A stretch of DNA of 64,000 nt from Ferrovibrio sp. (GCF_025869515.1 NZ_JAOZVR010000048.1:1-64000), one strand, 5' to 3'. Positions 53,364-61,241 are shown, numbered from the stretch's first letter. Notes: generated by a model from the sequence alone, not told the origin. Made by a program: numbers and translations.

Positions 53364-54402
53364 ACCTGGCCAGCGACCGGTCATGCCACAAGATGACTGC
53401 AACGCCGAGCACCATCACGGCACCGGCCTGGTGCAGGGTGCCGAGCGCGACCGGCACATGCGCCAGCAGAGTGGCGATGCCGAGCCCGGCCTGCACCAGC
53501 ACGGCCGTCAGCAGGCCATGGCGCAGACCGACCGGCGCCCTGCCCTTCAGCAGGATCGTGGTAACCAGCGCCAGCACGAAAACGGTGTAGGCCAGCATGC
53601 GATGCTGGAACTGCACGGTCATCGCATTCTCGAAAAAGTTGATCCACCACGGATTGGCGATCAGCAGGCCATCGGGGATGAAGGCGCCATCCATCAGCGG
53701 CCAGGTGTTATGCGCCAGACCGGCATTCATGCCGGCAACCAGACCGCCGGACAGCACCTGCAGGAAGATCGCCGCGGTGAGCAGCGCCGCGATGCCGCCG
53801 CCTCTGGCCGAGACCATGCGGCCGTGACGCAGCAGCGACAGCGCGCCCCACAGCAGATAGGCAAAGATCAGGAAAGCGAGGCCCAGATGGGCGGTGAGCC
53901 GGTAGTGGCTGACATCGGGATGATCGACCAGGCCGCTGGCGACCATGAACCAGCCGAGCGCGCCCTGGCTGCCGCCGAGCAGGAGCATCAGCAGCAGATG
54001 CGGTTTCATGCCGGAGGGAATGCGGCCGGCGATCCAGAAGCCGATCATCGGCAGCGCGAAGGCAACGCCGATCAGGCGGCCGAGCAGGCGGTGGATATAT
54101 TCGAGCCAGAAGATGCTTTTGAAGCCGTCCAGCGTCATGCCGATATTGATCTTCTGGTATTCGGGGAACTGTTTGTATTTCTCGAACTCGGCCGCCCAGG
54201 CGGTATCGGACAGCGGCGGCAGCCAGCCGGTCACCGGTTTCCATTCCACCATCGACAGGCCGGACTCAGTCAGCCGCGTCAGACCGCCGATCACCACCAT
54301 CAGGGCCACCAGACCGGCAACGGCAAACAGCCACAGCGCCACTGCCTGGGCATCGCCCTCGCGCCGCGCCGCCACTGCCTTCAGGGCCGTCATTGCCTGC
54401 AT
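53356..54402 (-). CDS. ctaA: Heme A synthase (COX15/CtaA type)
   Basis: Oxidises the C8 methyl of heme O to make heme A for cytochrome aa3, an integral membrane enzyme of 348 aa with eight helices. Heme-ligating histidines are in EYIHRLLGRL, HLGLAF, FQHRMLAYT and TLHQAGAV, and the ESGLSMVEW start of helix 1 is conserved. It is the alphaproteobacterial/mitochondrial COX15 form. It points to an aerobic respiratory chain with heme A, although no oxidase gene is in the window. ATG 54393 is a possible start. Confidence 0.95.
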   Translation of the reverse strand: MQAMTALKAVAARREGDAQAVALWLFAVAGLVALMVVIGGLTRLTESGLSMVEWKPVTGWLPPLSDTAWAAEFEKYKQFPEYQKINIGMTLDGFKSIFWLEYIHRLLGRLIGVAFALPMIGFWIAGRIPSGMKPHLLLMLLLGGSQGALGWFMVASGLVDHPDVSHYRLTAHLGLAFLIFAYLLWGALSLLRHGRMVSARGGGIAALLTAAIFLQVLSGGLVAGMNAGLAHNTWPLMDGAFIPDGLLIANPWWINFFENAMTVQFQHRMLAYTVFVLALVTTILLKGRAPVGLRHGLLTAVLVQAGLGIATLLAHVPVALGTLHQAGAVMVLGVAVILWHDRSLARYD

Positions 54403-54455
54403 GTCGAATCCTCAAGAAAACCAGTGCTCATCGGGCAAAAAGAAAGACCGCACCC

Positions 54456-54476
54456 TGCCCGGGGTCAAGCCCGGCC
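54456..54476. repeat. REP-like palindrome copy
   Basis: GCCCGGGG, TCAAG loop, CCCGGCC between the ctaA start and the ligase stop. It shares the TCAAG loop and CCCGG arms with the palindromes at 13.2 and 61.2 kb but the arms have diverged. Confidence 0.5.
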
Positions 54477-54488
54477 GACTGCGACATT

Positions 54489-56111
54489 TTACCGTTTCTT
54501 GCGGCCGCGGAAGTCGTAAATCCCCGGCCGCTGGCGCGGATCCTCGCCGGGTTTGAAAATCTGCGTCTTCTGCACCTTCTGGGTGCCGGTGGTGGGCAGG
54601 CTGTCGACGAACAGCAGCCAGCCCGGCGCCTTGAAATAGGCCAGCCGGTCGAAGCACCAGGTAAACAGCGCCTCGGCCAGCGCCGGCGTCGGCGTCTGTC
54701 CGCTCATGGGCACGATGCAGGCCATCACTTCCTCTTCGCGAATCTCATCAGGTGCGGCCAGCACCGCCACCTGCGCCACGGCCTCATGCGCCTGCAGGCA
54801 GGCCTCGATCTCGGCGGCGGCAATATTTTCGCCCGAACGGCGGATGATGTTTTTCATGCGGTCGACGAAATACAGCATGCCGTCTTCCGACTGTCGCACC
54901 ACGTCGCCGGTATGGAACCAGCCGCCGGCCCAGGAGTCTTCCGTCGCCTTGTCATTCTTCAGATAGCCGGAGAAGAATCCGCGGCGCGGATCGGCAGCGC
55001 TGCAGCGCACCAGCAGTTCGCCTTCCTGCCCGCACGGCACTTCGCGGCCATCATTGCCGGCGACCATGGCTTCCAGCCCCGGCAGCGGCCGGCCGAAGGC
55101 ACGGGTGTCGATCTGGCGCGGCGCGTGGCAGTCAGCAAAGATGCGGCCGGTCTCGGTCATGCCCCAGACCTCGATCAGCGGGAAGCCATAGCGCTGCTCG
55201 AACACGCCGTGTAATTGCGGTTCTACACCGGCACCTAAACCGAAACGCACGCTGTGCTGTTTCTCCTCCGGCGTCTCCGGCTGGTTGAGCAGCAGCGGCG
55301 GCACGATGCCAAGATAATGGATGATGGTGGCGCGGGTCTGTACGACTTCCTGCCACCAGCGGGTCGGGCTGAAGCGTTCGGTGAGAATCAGGCAGTTGGC
55401 GGTCAGCATGGCGCAGGTGGCCGTGACCGCCCCGTGATTCATGTGGAACAGCGGCAGCGGATTGTAGATGCGGTCCTGTCCCGGCCTGATGGTGAGCATG
55501 CCGCCGAGACTGCGATACCAGTCGCCGGCATTGAGCACATAGAAGTTGCTGAGGATGCAGCCCTTCGGCCGGCCGGTGGTGCCGGAGGTGTAGAGCAAGG
55601 TGCATTCGGTATCATGCGCGATGCTGCCACCGACTGCCTTCGCCTGCGGCGACGGGATGATCGCCGGGATGGCCGTGCAATCCAGCACGGGCAGCGGTTT
55701 CTCAGCGCGATCCTTTGCCACTGCCTGAAGGTCGGCGACGCGATGCGGCACGCTGACCACCAGATCGGCCTCGGAATGCTGCATCTGGTACAGCATTTCG
55801 TCATGGCGGTAATCGGGATTGATCGGCACCACGCCGCAGCCGAGCGCATTCAGCGCCAGGTAATGGAAGAAAAACTCCGGCCGCATGTCCAGCAGCAGGC
55901 CGACACGATGGCCGATACCGTAACCGGCGGCGGCATATTTCGCCGCCAGATCGTCGACGATGGCCGCGGTCGCGCTGTAGCTCAGCTCCAGCCCGTCCGG
56001 CGCGTAGGCGCGATCGGAGCGGATCGGAACGCAGAGAAAACTGTTCTGCGGATGCGCCTCGGCCGTGCGTTTAAACGCCGCGTAAACGGATGGCGGCAGC
56101 ACCTCTGCCAT
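54489..56111 (-). CDS. AMP-dependent acyl-CoA ligase
   Basis: Adenylating enzyme of 540 aa that activates a carboxylic acid to its CoA thioester. The P-loop TLLYTSGTTGRPKG is near residue 168, the WGMTETG segment near 310, the hinge GWFHTGDVV near 400 and the catalytic Lys in GTQKVQKTQIF near 515. The overall layout resembles crotonobetaine/carnitine-CoA ligase CaiC and related short acid ligases. The substrate is not decided. ATG 56111 has a GGAGGA site 9 nt upstream. It follows uppP on the same strand, a neighbour with no obvious functional tie. Confidence 0.92.
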   Translation of the reverse strand: MAEVLPPSVYAAFKRTAEAHPQNSFLCVPIRSDRAYAPDGLELSYSATAAIVDDLAAKYAAAGYGIGHRVGLLLDMRPEFFFHYLALNALGCGVVPINPDYRHDEMLYQMQHSEADLVVSVPHRVADLQAVAKDRAEKPLPVLDCTAIPAIIPSPQAKAVGGSIAHDTECTLLYTSGTTGRPKGCILSNFYVLNAGDWYRSLGGMLTIRPGQDRIYNPLPLFHMNHGAVTATCAMLTANCLILTERFSPTRWWQEVVQTRATIIHYLGIVPPLLLNQPETPEEKQHSVRFGLGAGVEPQLHGVFEQRYGFPLIEVWGMTETGRIFADCHAPRQIDTRAFGRPLPGLEAMVAGNDGREVPCGQEGELLVRCSAADPRRGFFSGYLKNDKATEDSWAGGWFHTGDVVRQSEDGMLYFVDRMKNIIRRSGENIAAAEIEACLQAHEAVAQVAVLAAPDEIREEEVMACIVPMSGQTPTPALAEALFTWCFDRLAYFKAPGWLLFVDSLPTTGTQKVQKTQIFKPGEDPRQRPGIYDFRGRKKR

Positions 56112-56142
56112 GGGTGGTTTCCTCCGGACTTTTTTCAGTCTT

Positions 56143-56943
56143 CTAGCGCAGGCCGAGCAACACAAGCATCGCGGTGCCGATGACGATGCGGTACCAGGCG
56201 AAGGGCGTAAATCCATAGCGGTTGATGAAGCCGATCACCGTCCGCACCACCAGCATGGCGCACAGAAAAGCGACCAGAAAGCCCACGGCAATCAGGCCGG
56301 CGCCATCCAGGGTCAGGCCATCGCGGTTCTTGAACAGGTCGTAGGCCGTGGCCGCCACCATGGTCGGCACGGCGAGGAAAAAGGAGTATTCCGCCGCCGC
56401 CGCGCGCTGCACGCCGAGCAGCCGCGCCCCCATGATGGTGGCGCCCGAACGCGACACGCCCGGGATCATGGCCAGACATTGCAGCAGGCCGATCTTCAGG
56501 CTGAGCCGGAATTTGAAGTCATCGACACTGCGCACCTCACCCTGGCCGACGAAGCGTTCGATGGCGAGGATGGCGATACCGCCGACGATCAGCGCCACCG
56601 ACACGACCCAGGGGTTGAACAGCACGCCCTTGATGAAGCCATGCGCAAAGAATCCGATCACCAGCGCCGGCAGAAAGCCCAGCAGCACATTGACAGTGAA
56701 ACGGTTGGCCGTGTCGTTGCGGCCCAGCCCCGAGATCGTGCCCCAGAGGCGCGGCCAGTACACGATGCAGATGGCCAGGATGGCGCCGAGCTGGATGGCG
56801 ATCTCAAATACCTTGCCCGGCGGGCCCTCGAAACCGAGCAGATCGACCAGCAGGATCAGGTGACCGGTCGAAGACACCGGGATGAATTCGGTGAGCCCTT
56901 CGACGACACCGAGGAAGGCTGCCTGCAAATAATCGATCAGCAT
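56143..56943 (-). CDS. uppP: Undecaprenyl-diphosphatase
   Basis: Recycles undecaprenyl pyrophosphate to the monophosphate lipid carrier for peptidoglycan and surface polymers, an inner membrane protein of 266 aa with about eight helices. The catalytic motifs are EFIPVSSTGHL (residues 19-29) and the PGVSRSGATI loop near 160, and both are intact. Activity also confers bacitracin tolerance in characterised homologues (BacA). No clear Shine-Dalgarno is present. The upstream region is a decaying 10-bp tandem repeat. Confidence 0.95.
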   Translation of the reverse strand: MLIDYLQAAFLGVVEGLTEFIPVSSTGHLILLVDLLGFEGPPGKVFEIAIQLGAILAICIVYWPRLWGTISGLGRNDTANRFTVNVLLGFLPALVIGFFAHGFIKGVLFNPWVVSVALIVGGIAILAIERFVGQGEVRSVDDFKFRLSLKIGLLQCLAMIPGVSRSGATIMGARLLGVQRAAAAEYSFFLAVPTMVAATAYDLFKNRDGLTLDGAGLIAVGFLVAFLCAMLVVRTVIGFINRYGFTPFAWYRIVIGTAMLVLLGLR

Positions 56944-56960
56944 TGGCCCGAACCCGTCCC

Positions 56961-57073
56961 GTTATGCACCGGTTGCGACCGGTTCGGAGCCAGTTCGATG
57001 CCAGTTCGATCCGGTTCAGAGCCAGTCCGATCCAATCCGATCCAGTTCGATCCAGTTCGATCCAGTTCGATCC
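56961..57073. repeat. Tandem array of 10-11-bp units upstream of uppP
   Basis: About 11 units. Read toward uppP (minus strand), the unit GGATCGAACT is exact three times at the far end, then becomes GGATCGGATT, GGATCGGACT, GGCTCTGAACC, GGATCGAACT, GGCATCGAACT, GGCTCCGAACC, GGTCGCAACC and GGTGCATAAC close to the start codon. The period is near one helical turn. Confidence 0.85.
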
Positions 57074-57177
57074 TGCTGAAATCCTGAAAAACCAACAAAA
57101 TCATGTCTGACCTATGCCTATTCGCTTCAGGGAGTGCCCGCGCATTCCGCCACGACCGCGGCGGCACCCCAGTACTA

Positions 57178-57192
57178 GAACAAATATAGTAC
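57178..57192. promoter_or_regulatory. Possible degenerate LexA box
   Basis: GAAC-AAATATA-GTAC matches the alphaproteobacterial SOS element GAAC-N7-GAAC (equivalently GTTC-N7-GTTC) at all but one base, in an AT-rich setting typical of such boxes. The mismatch falls in a core position. No SOS gene follows directly. It could as well be a chance match. Confidence 0.25.
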
Positions 57193-57328
57193 ATTTTGCC
57201 CGACTCGGCAAGCTGACCTCTCTATCTGACAGGCTTTGCGGCAAGGCTGCAAAGCCTGCCGCCAGGCTGAAACGAAATGACGCATCAGACGTTTATGAGG
57301 AAGTTACAACAACAGGAGTCTCTCCCTC

Positions 57329-57406
57329 ATGCGTGCCATTTTGCTCTGGCTGCTGGGAATCCCCATCCCGGTTATCATTCTTCTCTATATCTTCGGTGTG
57401 TTCTGA
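57329..57406 (+). CDS. 25-residue single-helix membrane peptide
   Basis: The short frame starts with ATG 10 nt after AGGAG and encodes 25 aa: MRAILLWLLG then IPIPVIILL then YIFGVF. It is one hydrophobic helix with a Pro-x-Pro kink and a single basic residue at position 2, and is followed by a terminator. Very similar short peptides (I recall start MR-x-x-LLWLLGIPIP) are annotated as hypothetical proteins in many proteobacteria, but no function is known to me. The ribosome site and terminator support it as a real gene. Confidence 0.7.
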   Translation: MRAILLWLLGIPIPVIILLYIFGVF

Positions 57407-57426
57407 TCGCGACACCTGAAGCAGAC

Positions 57427-57459
57427 GGGCCGGCCGGGCAACCCCGCGCCGGCCCTTTT
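57427..57459 (+). terminator. Rho-independent terminator after the small membrane peptide
   Basis: GGGCCGGC (57427-57434) pairs with GCCGGCCC (57448-57455) across a 13-nt loop and is followed by TTTT. It lies 20 bp past the stop of the 25-residue frame and before the convergent GIY-YIG gene. Confidence 0.8.
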
Positions 57460-57485
57460 CATTTCAGCCAGCTTACCGAACCGTG

Positions 57486-58154
57486 TCAGGGCAGCTTGCC
57501 GGGCGGATCACAGAGCAGCCCCAGCCGTACCAGGCGCGCGGCCACGGCATCGCGCGAGCGCCCGAACCGCCGGGCAATTTCGCCGGCCCGCAATCCGTGA
57601 CGAAACAGCGCCTGCAATGCGGCCTCCTCACCAAGAGTCCAGGGCTTGCCGGTATTGAGCGGGAGTCCCAGCTCGCGCACGCGCTGCTGCCGGCGCTGTT
57701 CCCGCTCCGCCATCTCATGGTCGCGCATCAGAGACGGGCCGACGGGGGGCTGCGCCGCGATCCGTGGTGCGCCGAAGCCGACGCTGCGTACGGCCTCGCG
57801 CAACTGCCGCCGTGCATCGGACTGCAGCGGCACATTGAGCAACTCGTTGCCGCGCCGGCGCAGCAGCGCAATCCAGAAACTTTCCGCCATGCTGAGCCGA
57901 CGAGAAGGCAGATCGGTTTCCAGCACCACCACGAGCGGCAGCAGGCCGTTGCTGCGCAGAACCTTGATCTTGGCACCTGAGATGGAATGCCCGCCGGCGA
58001 AATGACTGCGCTTGCGACTATCGAGATCCCGGGTCTGGCCGACATAGAAAATGTTGTGATCGCGCGGATCGACCAGCGCGTAAATACAGCCGGTCAGCTG
58101 CGGCGAATCCTGCCTGTCACCGCCCTGAACATCACCCGCGAAAGCCTCAACCAT
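57486..58154 (-). CDS. GIY-YIG domain protein with C-terminal helical DNA-binding-like domain
   Basis: Protein of 222 aa. Residues 20-115 are a GIY-YIG nuclease fold: GCIYALVDP for the GIY strand, IFYVGQTRDLDSRKRSH for YIG and the catalytic Arg, and MAESFWIALLR for the metal-binding Glu. The C-terminal part (about 165-210) reads PWTLGEEAALQALFRHG then EIARRFGRSRDAVAARL, a SANT/Myb- or HTH-like trihelix. The middle is Arg/Gln-rich. Sequence suggests a DNA nuclease with its own DNA-binding tail. No restriction partner, intron or transposase is nearby. No strong ribosome site is seen. Confidence 0.75.
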   Translation of the reverse strand: MVEAFAGDVQGGDRQDSPQLTGCIYALVDPRDHNIFYVGQTRDLDSRKRSHFAGGHSISGAKIKVLRSNGLLPLVVVLETDLPSRRLSMAESFWIALLRRRGNELLNVPLQSDARRQLREAVRSVGFGAPRIAAQPPVGPSLMRDHEMAEREQRRQQRVRELGLPLNTGKPWTLGEEAALQALFRHGLRAGEIARRFGRSRDAVAARLVRLGLLCDPPGKLP

Positions 58155-58193
58155 TCGCTACTTCTAATATTTGAATTCACTATACAGACACTC

Positions 58194-58766
58194 TTAACTA
58201 GAGGATTTCGGTTTTACAATACGCTTTTTAATTGATTTTCCGCGCAGAAAATACGTGGCCTCATCCAGACTCGCCGCAGGCCTGCCCCGTCCCACCGGCG
58301 GCGCGCGCGAGACCCCGTCGAAGGCGGCATTGAAACGGCGCAGCAGCCGCAGGAACTCCATCGCTTCCGCCTTGCCGAAAGGCGCCAGCAGCGCGGCCCG
58401 CGCCTGTTCAGCGGCATTCTGGCTGGCATCCAGCAGCTTCCGGCCGGCCGGCGTCAGGGTCAGTGCAAACTTGCGCCGGTCATCCGGGTTCGGGGTCCGC
58501 GCGATCAGGTGCCGCTCCACCAGCAGCCGCACCACCAGGGCGGTGGTCGACCGGTCGAAGCCCAGGCTGCGCGCCAGGTCGATCTGGCTGACCGGCCCCC
58601 AGCGACGCACCATCGTGAGGGCGCCGAACTGGGTCGGCGTCAGGTCGAAGGGCTTCAGGCATTCGAGGAAGACCGAGACGGAGTTCTGATGCGCCCGGCG
58701 GATCTGGAAACCGGGACGGTCGTATATCTCGGGCAGCGGATGCGCGTTGGGGTTGGATTTTGCCAT
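58194..58766 (-). CDS. MarR family transcriptional regulator
   Basis: Winged-helix regulator of 190 aa. The helix-turn-helix is QIDLARSLGFDRSTTALVVRLL near residues 68-90, followed by the wing containing NPDDRRKFALTLTPAGR, the usual MarR pattern. The last 45 residues are an unusual basic tail ending in KKRIVKPKSSS. MarR proteins generally bind aromatic or phenolic ligands and repress divergent genes. The divergently transcribed Bug receptor and FAD monooxygenase are the probable targets. Confidence 0.92.
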   Translation of the reverse strand: MAKSNPNAHPLPEIYDRPGFQIRRAHQNSVSVFLECLKPFDLTPTQFGALTMVRRWGPVSQIDLARSLGFDRSTTALVVRLLVERHLIARTPNPDDRRKFALTLTPAGRKLLDASQNAAEQARAALLAPFGKAEAMEFLRLLRRFNAAFDGVSRAPPVGRGRPAASLDEATYFLRGKSIKKRIVKPKSSS

Positions 58767-58816
58767 ATCTCTCCCTGCCCCGGCCCGTGATCCGACGCAA
58801 GGGCCGATTTCGTGAA

Positions 58817-58855
58817 TTGACAGACCAGCCGGCCCGGCATATTCGTCAGACGTAT
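58817..58855 (+). promoter_or_regulatory. Divergent control region: promoter and imperfect palindrome
   Basis: TTGACA (58817-58822), a 17-bp spacer and TATTCG (58840-58845) form a credible sigma-70 promoter for the Bug receptor gene. The -10 lies in the imperfect inverted repeat ATTCGT-CAG-ACGTAT (58841-58855), a plausible MarR operator whose occupation would block the promoter. Confidence 0.45.
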
Positions 58856-58910
58856 GATGATTTACCAGCGACCCGCCACCATAAGCGGCGCGCTTCTCAG
58901 GAGGAAGACC

Positions 58911-59912
58911 ATGCCGTCATCATTGCCGCTATCCCGCCGTCGCCTGCTTGCCGCCACTGCGGCCTCCTTCGCGCTGGGCGCCCTGCCGGCCGGTTTCATG
59001 TCGGCGCGGGCGCAGTCGCTGATCCAGCGGCCGGTGAAGATCGTGGTGCCCTTCTCGCCCGGCACCGGCATGGACAGCCTGGCCCGCATCGTGGGCCAGC
59101 AACTGCAGCAGCGTTCGGGCCAGCCGGCCGTGGTGGAGAACCGCGTCGGCGCCTCGGGCAACATCGGCAGCCAGGTGGTGGCCACGTCGGCGCCGGACGG
59201 CTACACGCTGATGGTCACGGCCAATACTTTCGTGATGACGCCGCCGCTGTACAAGAACGTACCCTACGACGTGGTGAAGGACTTCGCGCCGATCGGCCAG
59301 ATGGCGCTGGGCCAGATGGTGCTGGCGATCCATCCCTCGGTGAAGGCGGCGAACCTGAAGGAGTTCATCGCGCAGGCGAAAGCGCAGCCGGGCAAGATCG
59401 ACTATGCCTCCCCGGGCAACGGCACGCCGCAGCATCTGGCGATGGAATCCTTCAAACTCGCCGCCGGCATCAACATCAACCATATTCCCTACAAGGGCTC
59501 GGGCGGCGCGGTGCAGGACCTGCTGGGCGGCACGGTCGGCGCCATGATCATGCCCGTTCATACGGCACTGCCCTTCCTGGCGGATAAACGCATCCGCGTG
59601 CTGGGCCTGACCGGCGCCGAACGCTCGTCCATGGCGCCGCAGATCGCCACGCTGGCCGAACAGGGTGTCAGCGGTTTCGAAGTCGATCTGTGGTACGGCA
59701 TGTATGCGCCGGCCAAGACCCCGCCGGAGATGGTGAAGCATCTCAACACCGAGCTGAACCAGATCCTGGCCGATCCGGCGGTGCGCGAGACGATCCAGAA
59801 GCAGGGCATGGTGGTGCGCACCGGCACACCGGAGGCACTGGCGCAGCTCACCGCGAAGGATCTGGCGCGCTGGACCAAGGTGATCGAGGACGCCAAGATT
59901 CAGCCCGAGTAA
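58911..59912 (+). CDS. Bug family (tripartite tricarboxylate transporter) solute-binding receptor
   Basis: Periplasmic receptor of 333 aa of the TctC/Bug family. The N-terminus SRRRLLAATAASFALGA is a signal of Tat-like appearance, cut near ARA. The mature protein starts RPVKIVVPFSPGTGMDSLAR, the family ligand-binding start, with YASPGNGTPQHL near 165 and the GLTGAERS region near 235. AGGAGG lies directly upstream of the chosen ATG. No TctA/TctB permease genes follow, so it must rely on a permease elsewhere. The next gene is an aromatic hydroxylase, suggesting an aromatic carboxylate ligand. Confidence 0.93.
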   Translation: MPSSLPLSRRRLLAATAASFALGALPAGFMSARAQSLIQRPVKIVVPFSPGTGMDSLARIVGQQLQQRSGQPAVVENRVGASGNIGSQVVATSAPDGYTLMVTANTFVMTPPLYKNVPYDVVKDFAPIGQMALGQMVLAIHPSVKAANLKEFIAQAKAQPGKIDYASPGNGTPQHLAMESFKLAAGININHIPYKGSGGAVQDLLGGTVGAMIMPVHTALPFLADKRIRVLGLTGAERSSMAPQIATLAEQGVSGFEVDLWYGMYAPAKTPPEMVKHLNTELNQILADPAVRETIQKQGMVVRTGTPEALAQLTAKDLARWTKVIEDAKIQPE

Positions 59913-59921
59913 GGACATATC

Positions 59922-61163
59922 ATGGATGTGCTGATTATCGGCGGCGGCATTGGCGGCCTGACGCTGGCCCTGACGCTGCACGACCGCGGCATTGCCTGCT
60001 GCGTCTTCGAAATGGCGCCGCAGATTAGGGCGGTGGGCGTCGGCGTCAACCTGCTGCCGCACAGCACGAAAGAGCTGATCCGGCTCGGGCTGGAGGATGA
60101 ACTGGCGCGCGTGGCGGTGGCGACCAGGGATGCCGCCTTCTTCAACCGCTTCGGCCAGCTGATCCATCGCGAGCCGCTCGGCCGAACTGCGGGCTACGAC
60201 TGGCCGCAATTCTCGATCCATCGCGGCGATCTGCAGATGATCCTGCTGGCCGCCGCGACCGAGCGTCTGGGCAAGGATCGTATCGTCACCGGCTGGCAGT
60301 GCACCGGGTTCAGCCAGGATGCGCAGACGGCCACGGCGCGGTTCCGCAATACCGAGACCGGCGAAGCCCTGCCCGACCAGAGCGCCGATGTCATCATCGC
60401 CTGCGACGGCATCCACTCGGCGATCCGCAAGCAGATGCATCCTGCCGAAGGCGAGCCGCGCTATTCCGGCGTCAACATGTGGCGCGGCGTGACGCGCATG
60501 CAGCCGATCCTGTCGGGTGCCTGCATGGTGCGCGCCGGCTGGCTCAGCCATGGCAAGATGGTGATCTATCCGATCCGCGACAATATCGATGCCGCGGGCA
60601 ACCAGCTGATGAACTGGGTGGCCGAGATCGAGACGCCGGTCTATCGCAAGCGCGACTGGAGCCGGCCGGGGAATCTCGACGACTTCCTGCCCGCCTTTGC
60701 CGACTGGCATTTCGACTGGCTCGATGTGCCTGCGATGATCCGCAATGCGGATGCCGTGCTGGAATTTCCCATGGTGGATCAGGACCCGCTCGATCACTGG
60801 ACCGAGGGCCGCGTCACCCTGCTGGGCGATGCCGCGCATCCGATGGTGCCGCGCGGCTCCAATGGTGCCGGCCAGGCGATCATCGACTGCGCCGTGCTGG
60901 CCGACCTGCTGGCCGAAAGCGCCGATCCATGCGAGGCGCTGAAGGCTTATGAGGCAAAGCGCCTGCCGGCGACGGCGCAGGTGGTGCTGACCAACCGCAC
61001 CAATCCGCCGGATGCCATCCTGCGCGAGGTGTTCGAGCGCACCGGCGACAGGCCGTTTGCACGCATCGAGGATGTGATCAGTCCGGCAGAATTGCAGGGG
61101 ATCACAGACAACTATAAACGCGTGGCGGGCTACGAGAAAGACAAGCTGAAGGCGGCGGGTTGA
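59922..61163 (+). CDS. FAD-dependent monooxygenase (aromatic hydroxylase type)
   Basis: Group A flavoprotein monooxygenase of 413 aa. FAD-binding GxGxxG is in IIGGGIGGLTLAL at the start, the NAD(P)H-related DG motif in IIACDGIHSAIRKQ near 160, and the second FAD motif in VTLLGDAAHPMVPRGSNGAGQ near 295. The family includes salicylate, 3-hydroxybenzoate and 6-hydroxynicotinate hydroxylases. The substrate is not decided. It begins 9 nt after the Bug receptor stop and is presumably cotranscribed with it under MarR control. Confidence 0.92.
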   Translation: MDVLIIGGGIGGLTLALTLHDRGIACCVFEMAPQIRAVGVGVNLLPHSTKELIRLGLEDELARVAVATRDAAFFNRFGQLIHREPLGRTAGYDWPQFSIHRGDLQMILLAAATERLGKDRIVTGWQCTGFSQDAQTATARFRNTETGEALPDQSADVIIACDGIHSAIRKQMHPAEGEPRYSGVNMWRGVTRMQPILSGACMVRAGWLSHGKMVIYPIRDNIDAAGNQLMNWVAEIETPVYRKRDWSRPGNLDDFLPAFADWHFDWLDVPAMIRNADAVLEFPMVDQDPLDHWTEGRVTLLGDAAHPMVPRGSNGAGQAIIDCAVLADLLAESADPCEALKAYEAKRLPATAQVVLTNRTNPPDAILREVFERTGDRPFARIEDVISPAELQGITDNYKRVAGYEKDKLKAAG

Positions 61164-61170
61164 ATGGGAT

Positions 61171-61241
61171 ATGCGGGTCAAGCCCGCGTATGCCCCTCTT
61201 CACTTTAGCTCTTTTTGGTCATGCCCGGGCTTGACGATGAG
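61171..61241. repeat. REP-like palindrome and truncated half copy
   Basis: Between the convergent monooxygenase and parC genes. A copy ATGCGGG-TCAAG-CCCGCGTAT (61171-61191, one bulged base) and a half copy ATGCCCGGG-CTTGA (61221-61234) lacking its second arm. Same loop and arm style as the pair at 13.2 kb. Confidence 0.6.

Larger units (their letters stand above)
56944..57328. other. 385-bp region between uppP and a 25-residue peptide gene
   Basis: The longest gene-poor gap in the window. It holds a tandem repeat of 10-11-bp units (56961-57073), a 60-bp unremarkable stretch, an AT-rich spot with a LexA-box-like sequence (57178-57192) inside an inverted GTACTA/TAGTAC, a GC-rich imperfect hairpin region near 57230-57270, and a leader for the small gene at 57329. 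Open frames across it have repeat-driven composition and are not credible genes. Confidence 0.7.

Noticed and set aside
56961-57073. CRISPR-like array
   Set aside because: Units are contiguous 10-11-bp repeats without spacers, and there are no cas genes.
57001-57073. tRNA T-arm (AGTTCGATCC resembles GGTTCGATCC)
   Set aside because: It is part of the tandem repeat. No acceptor stem, D-arm or anticodon arm can be drawn around it.
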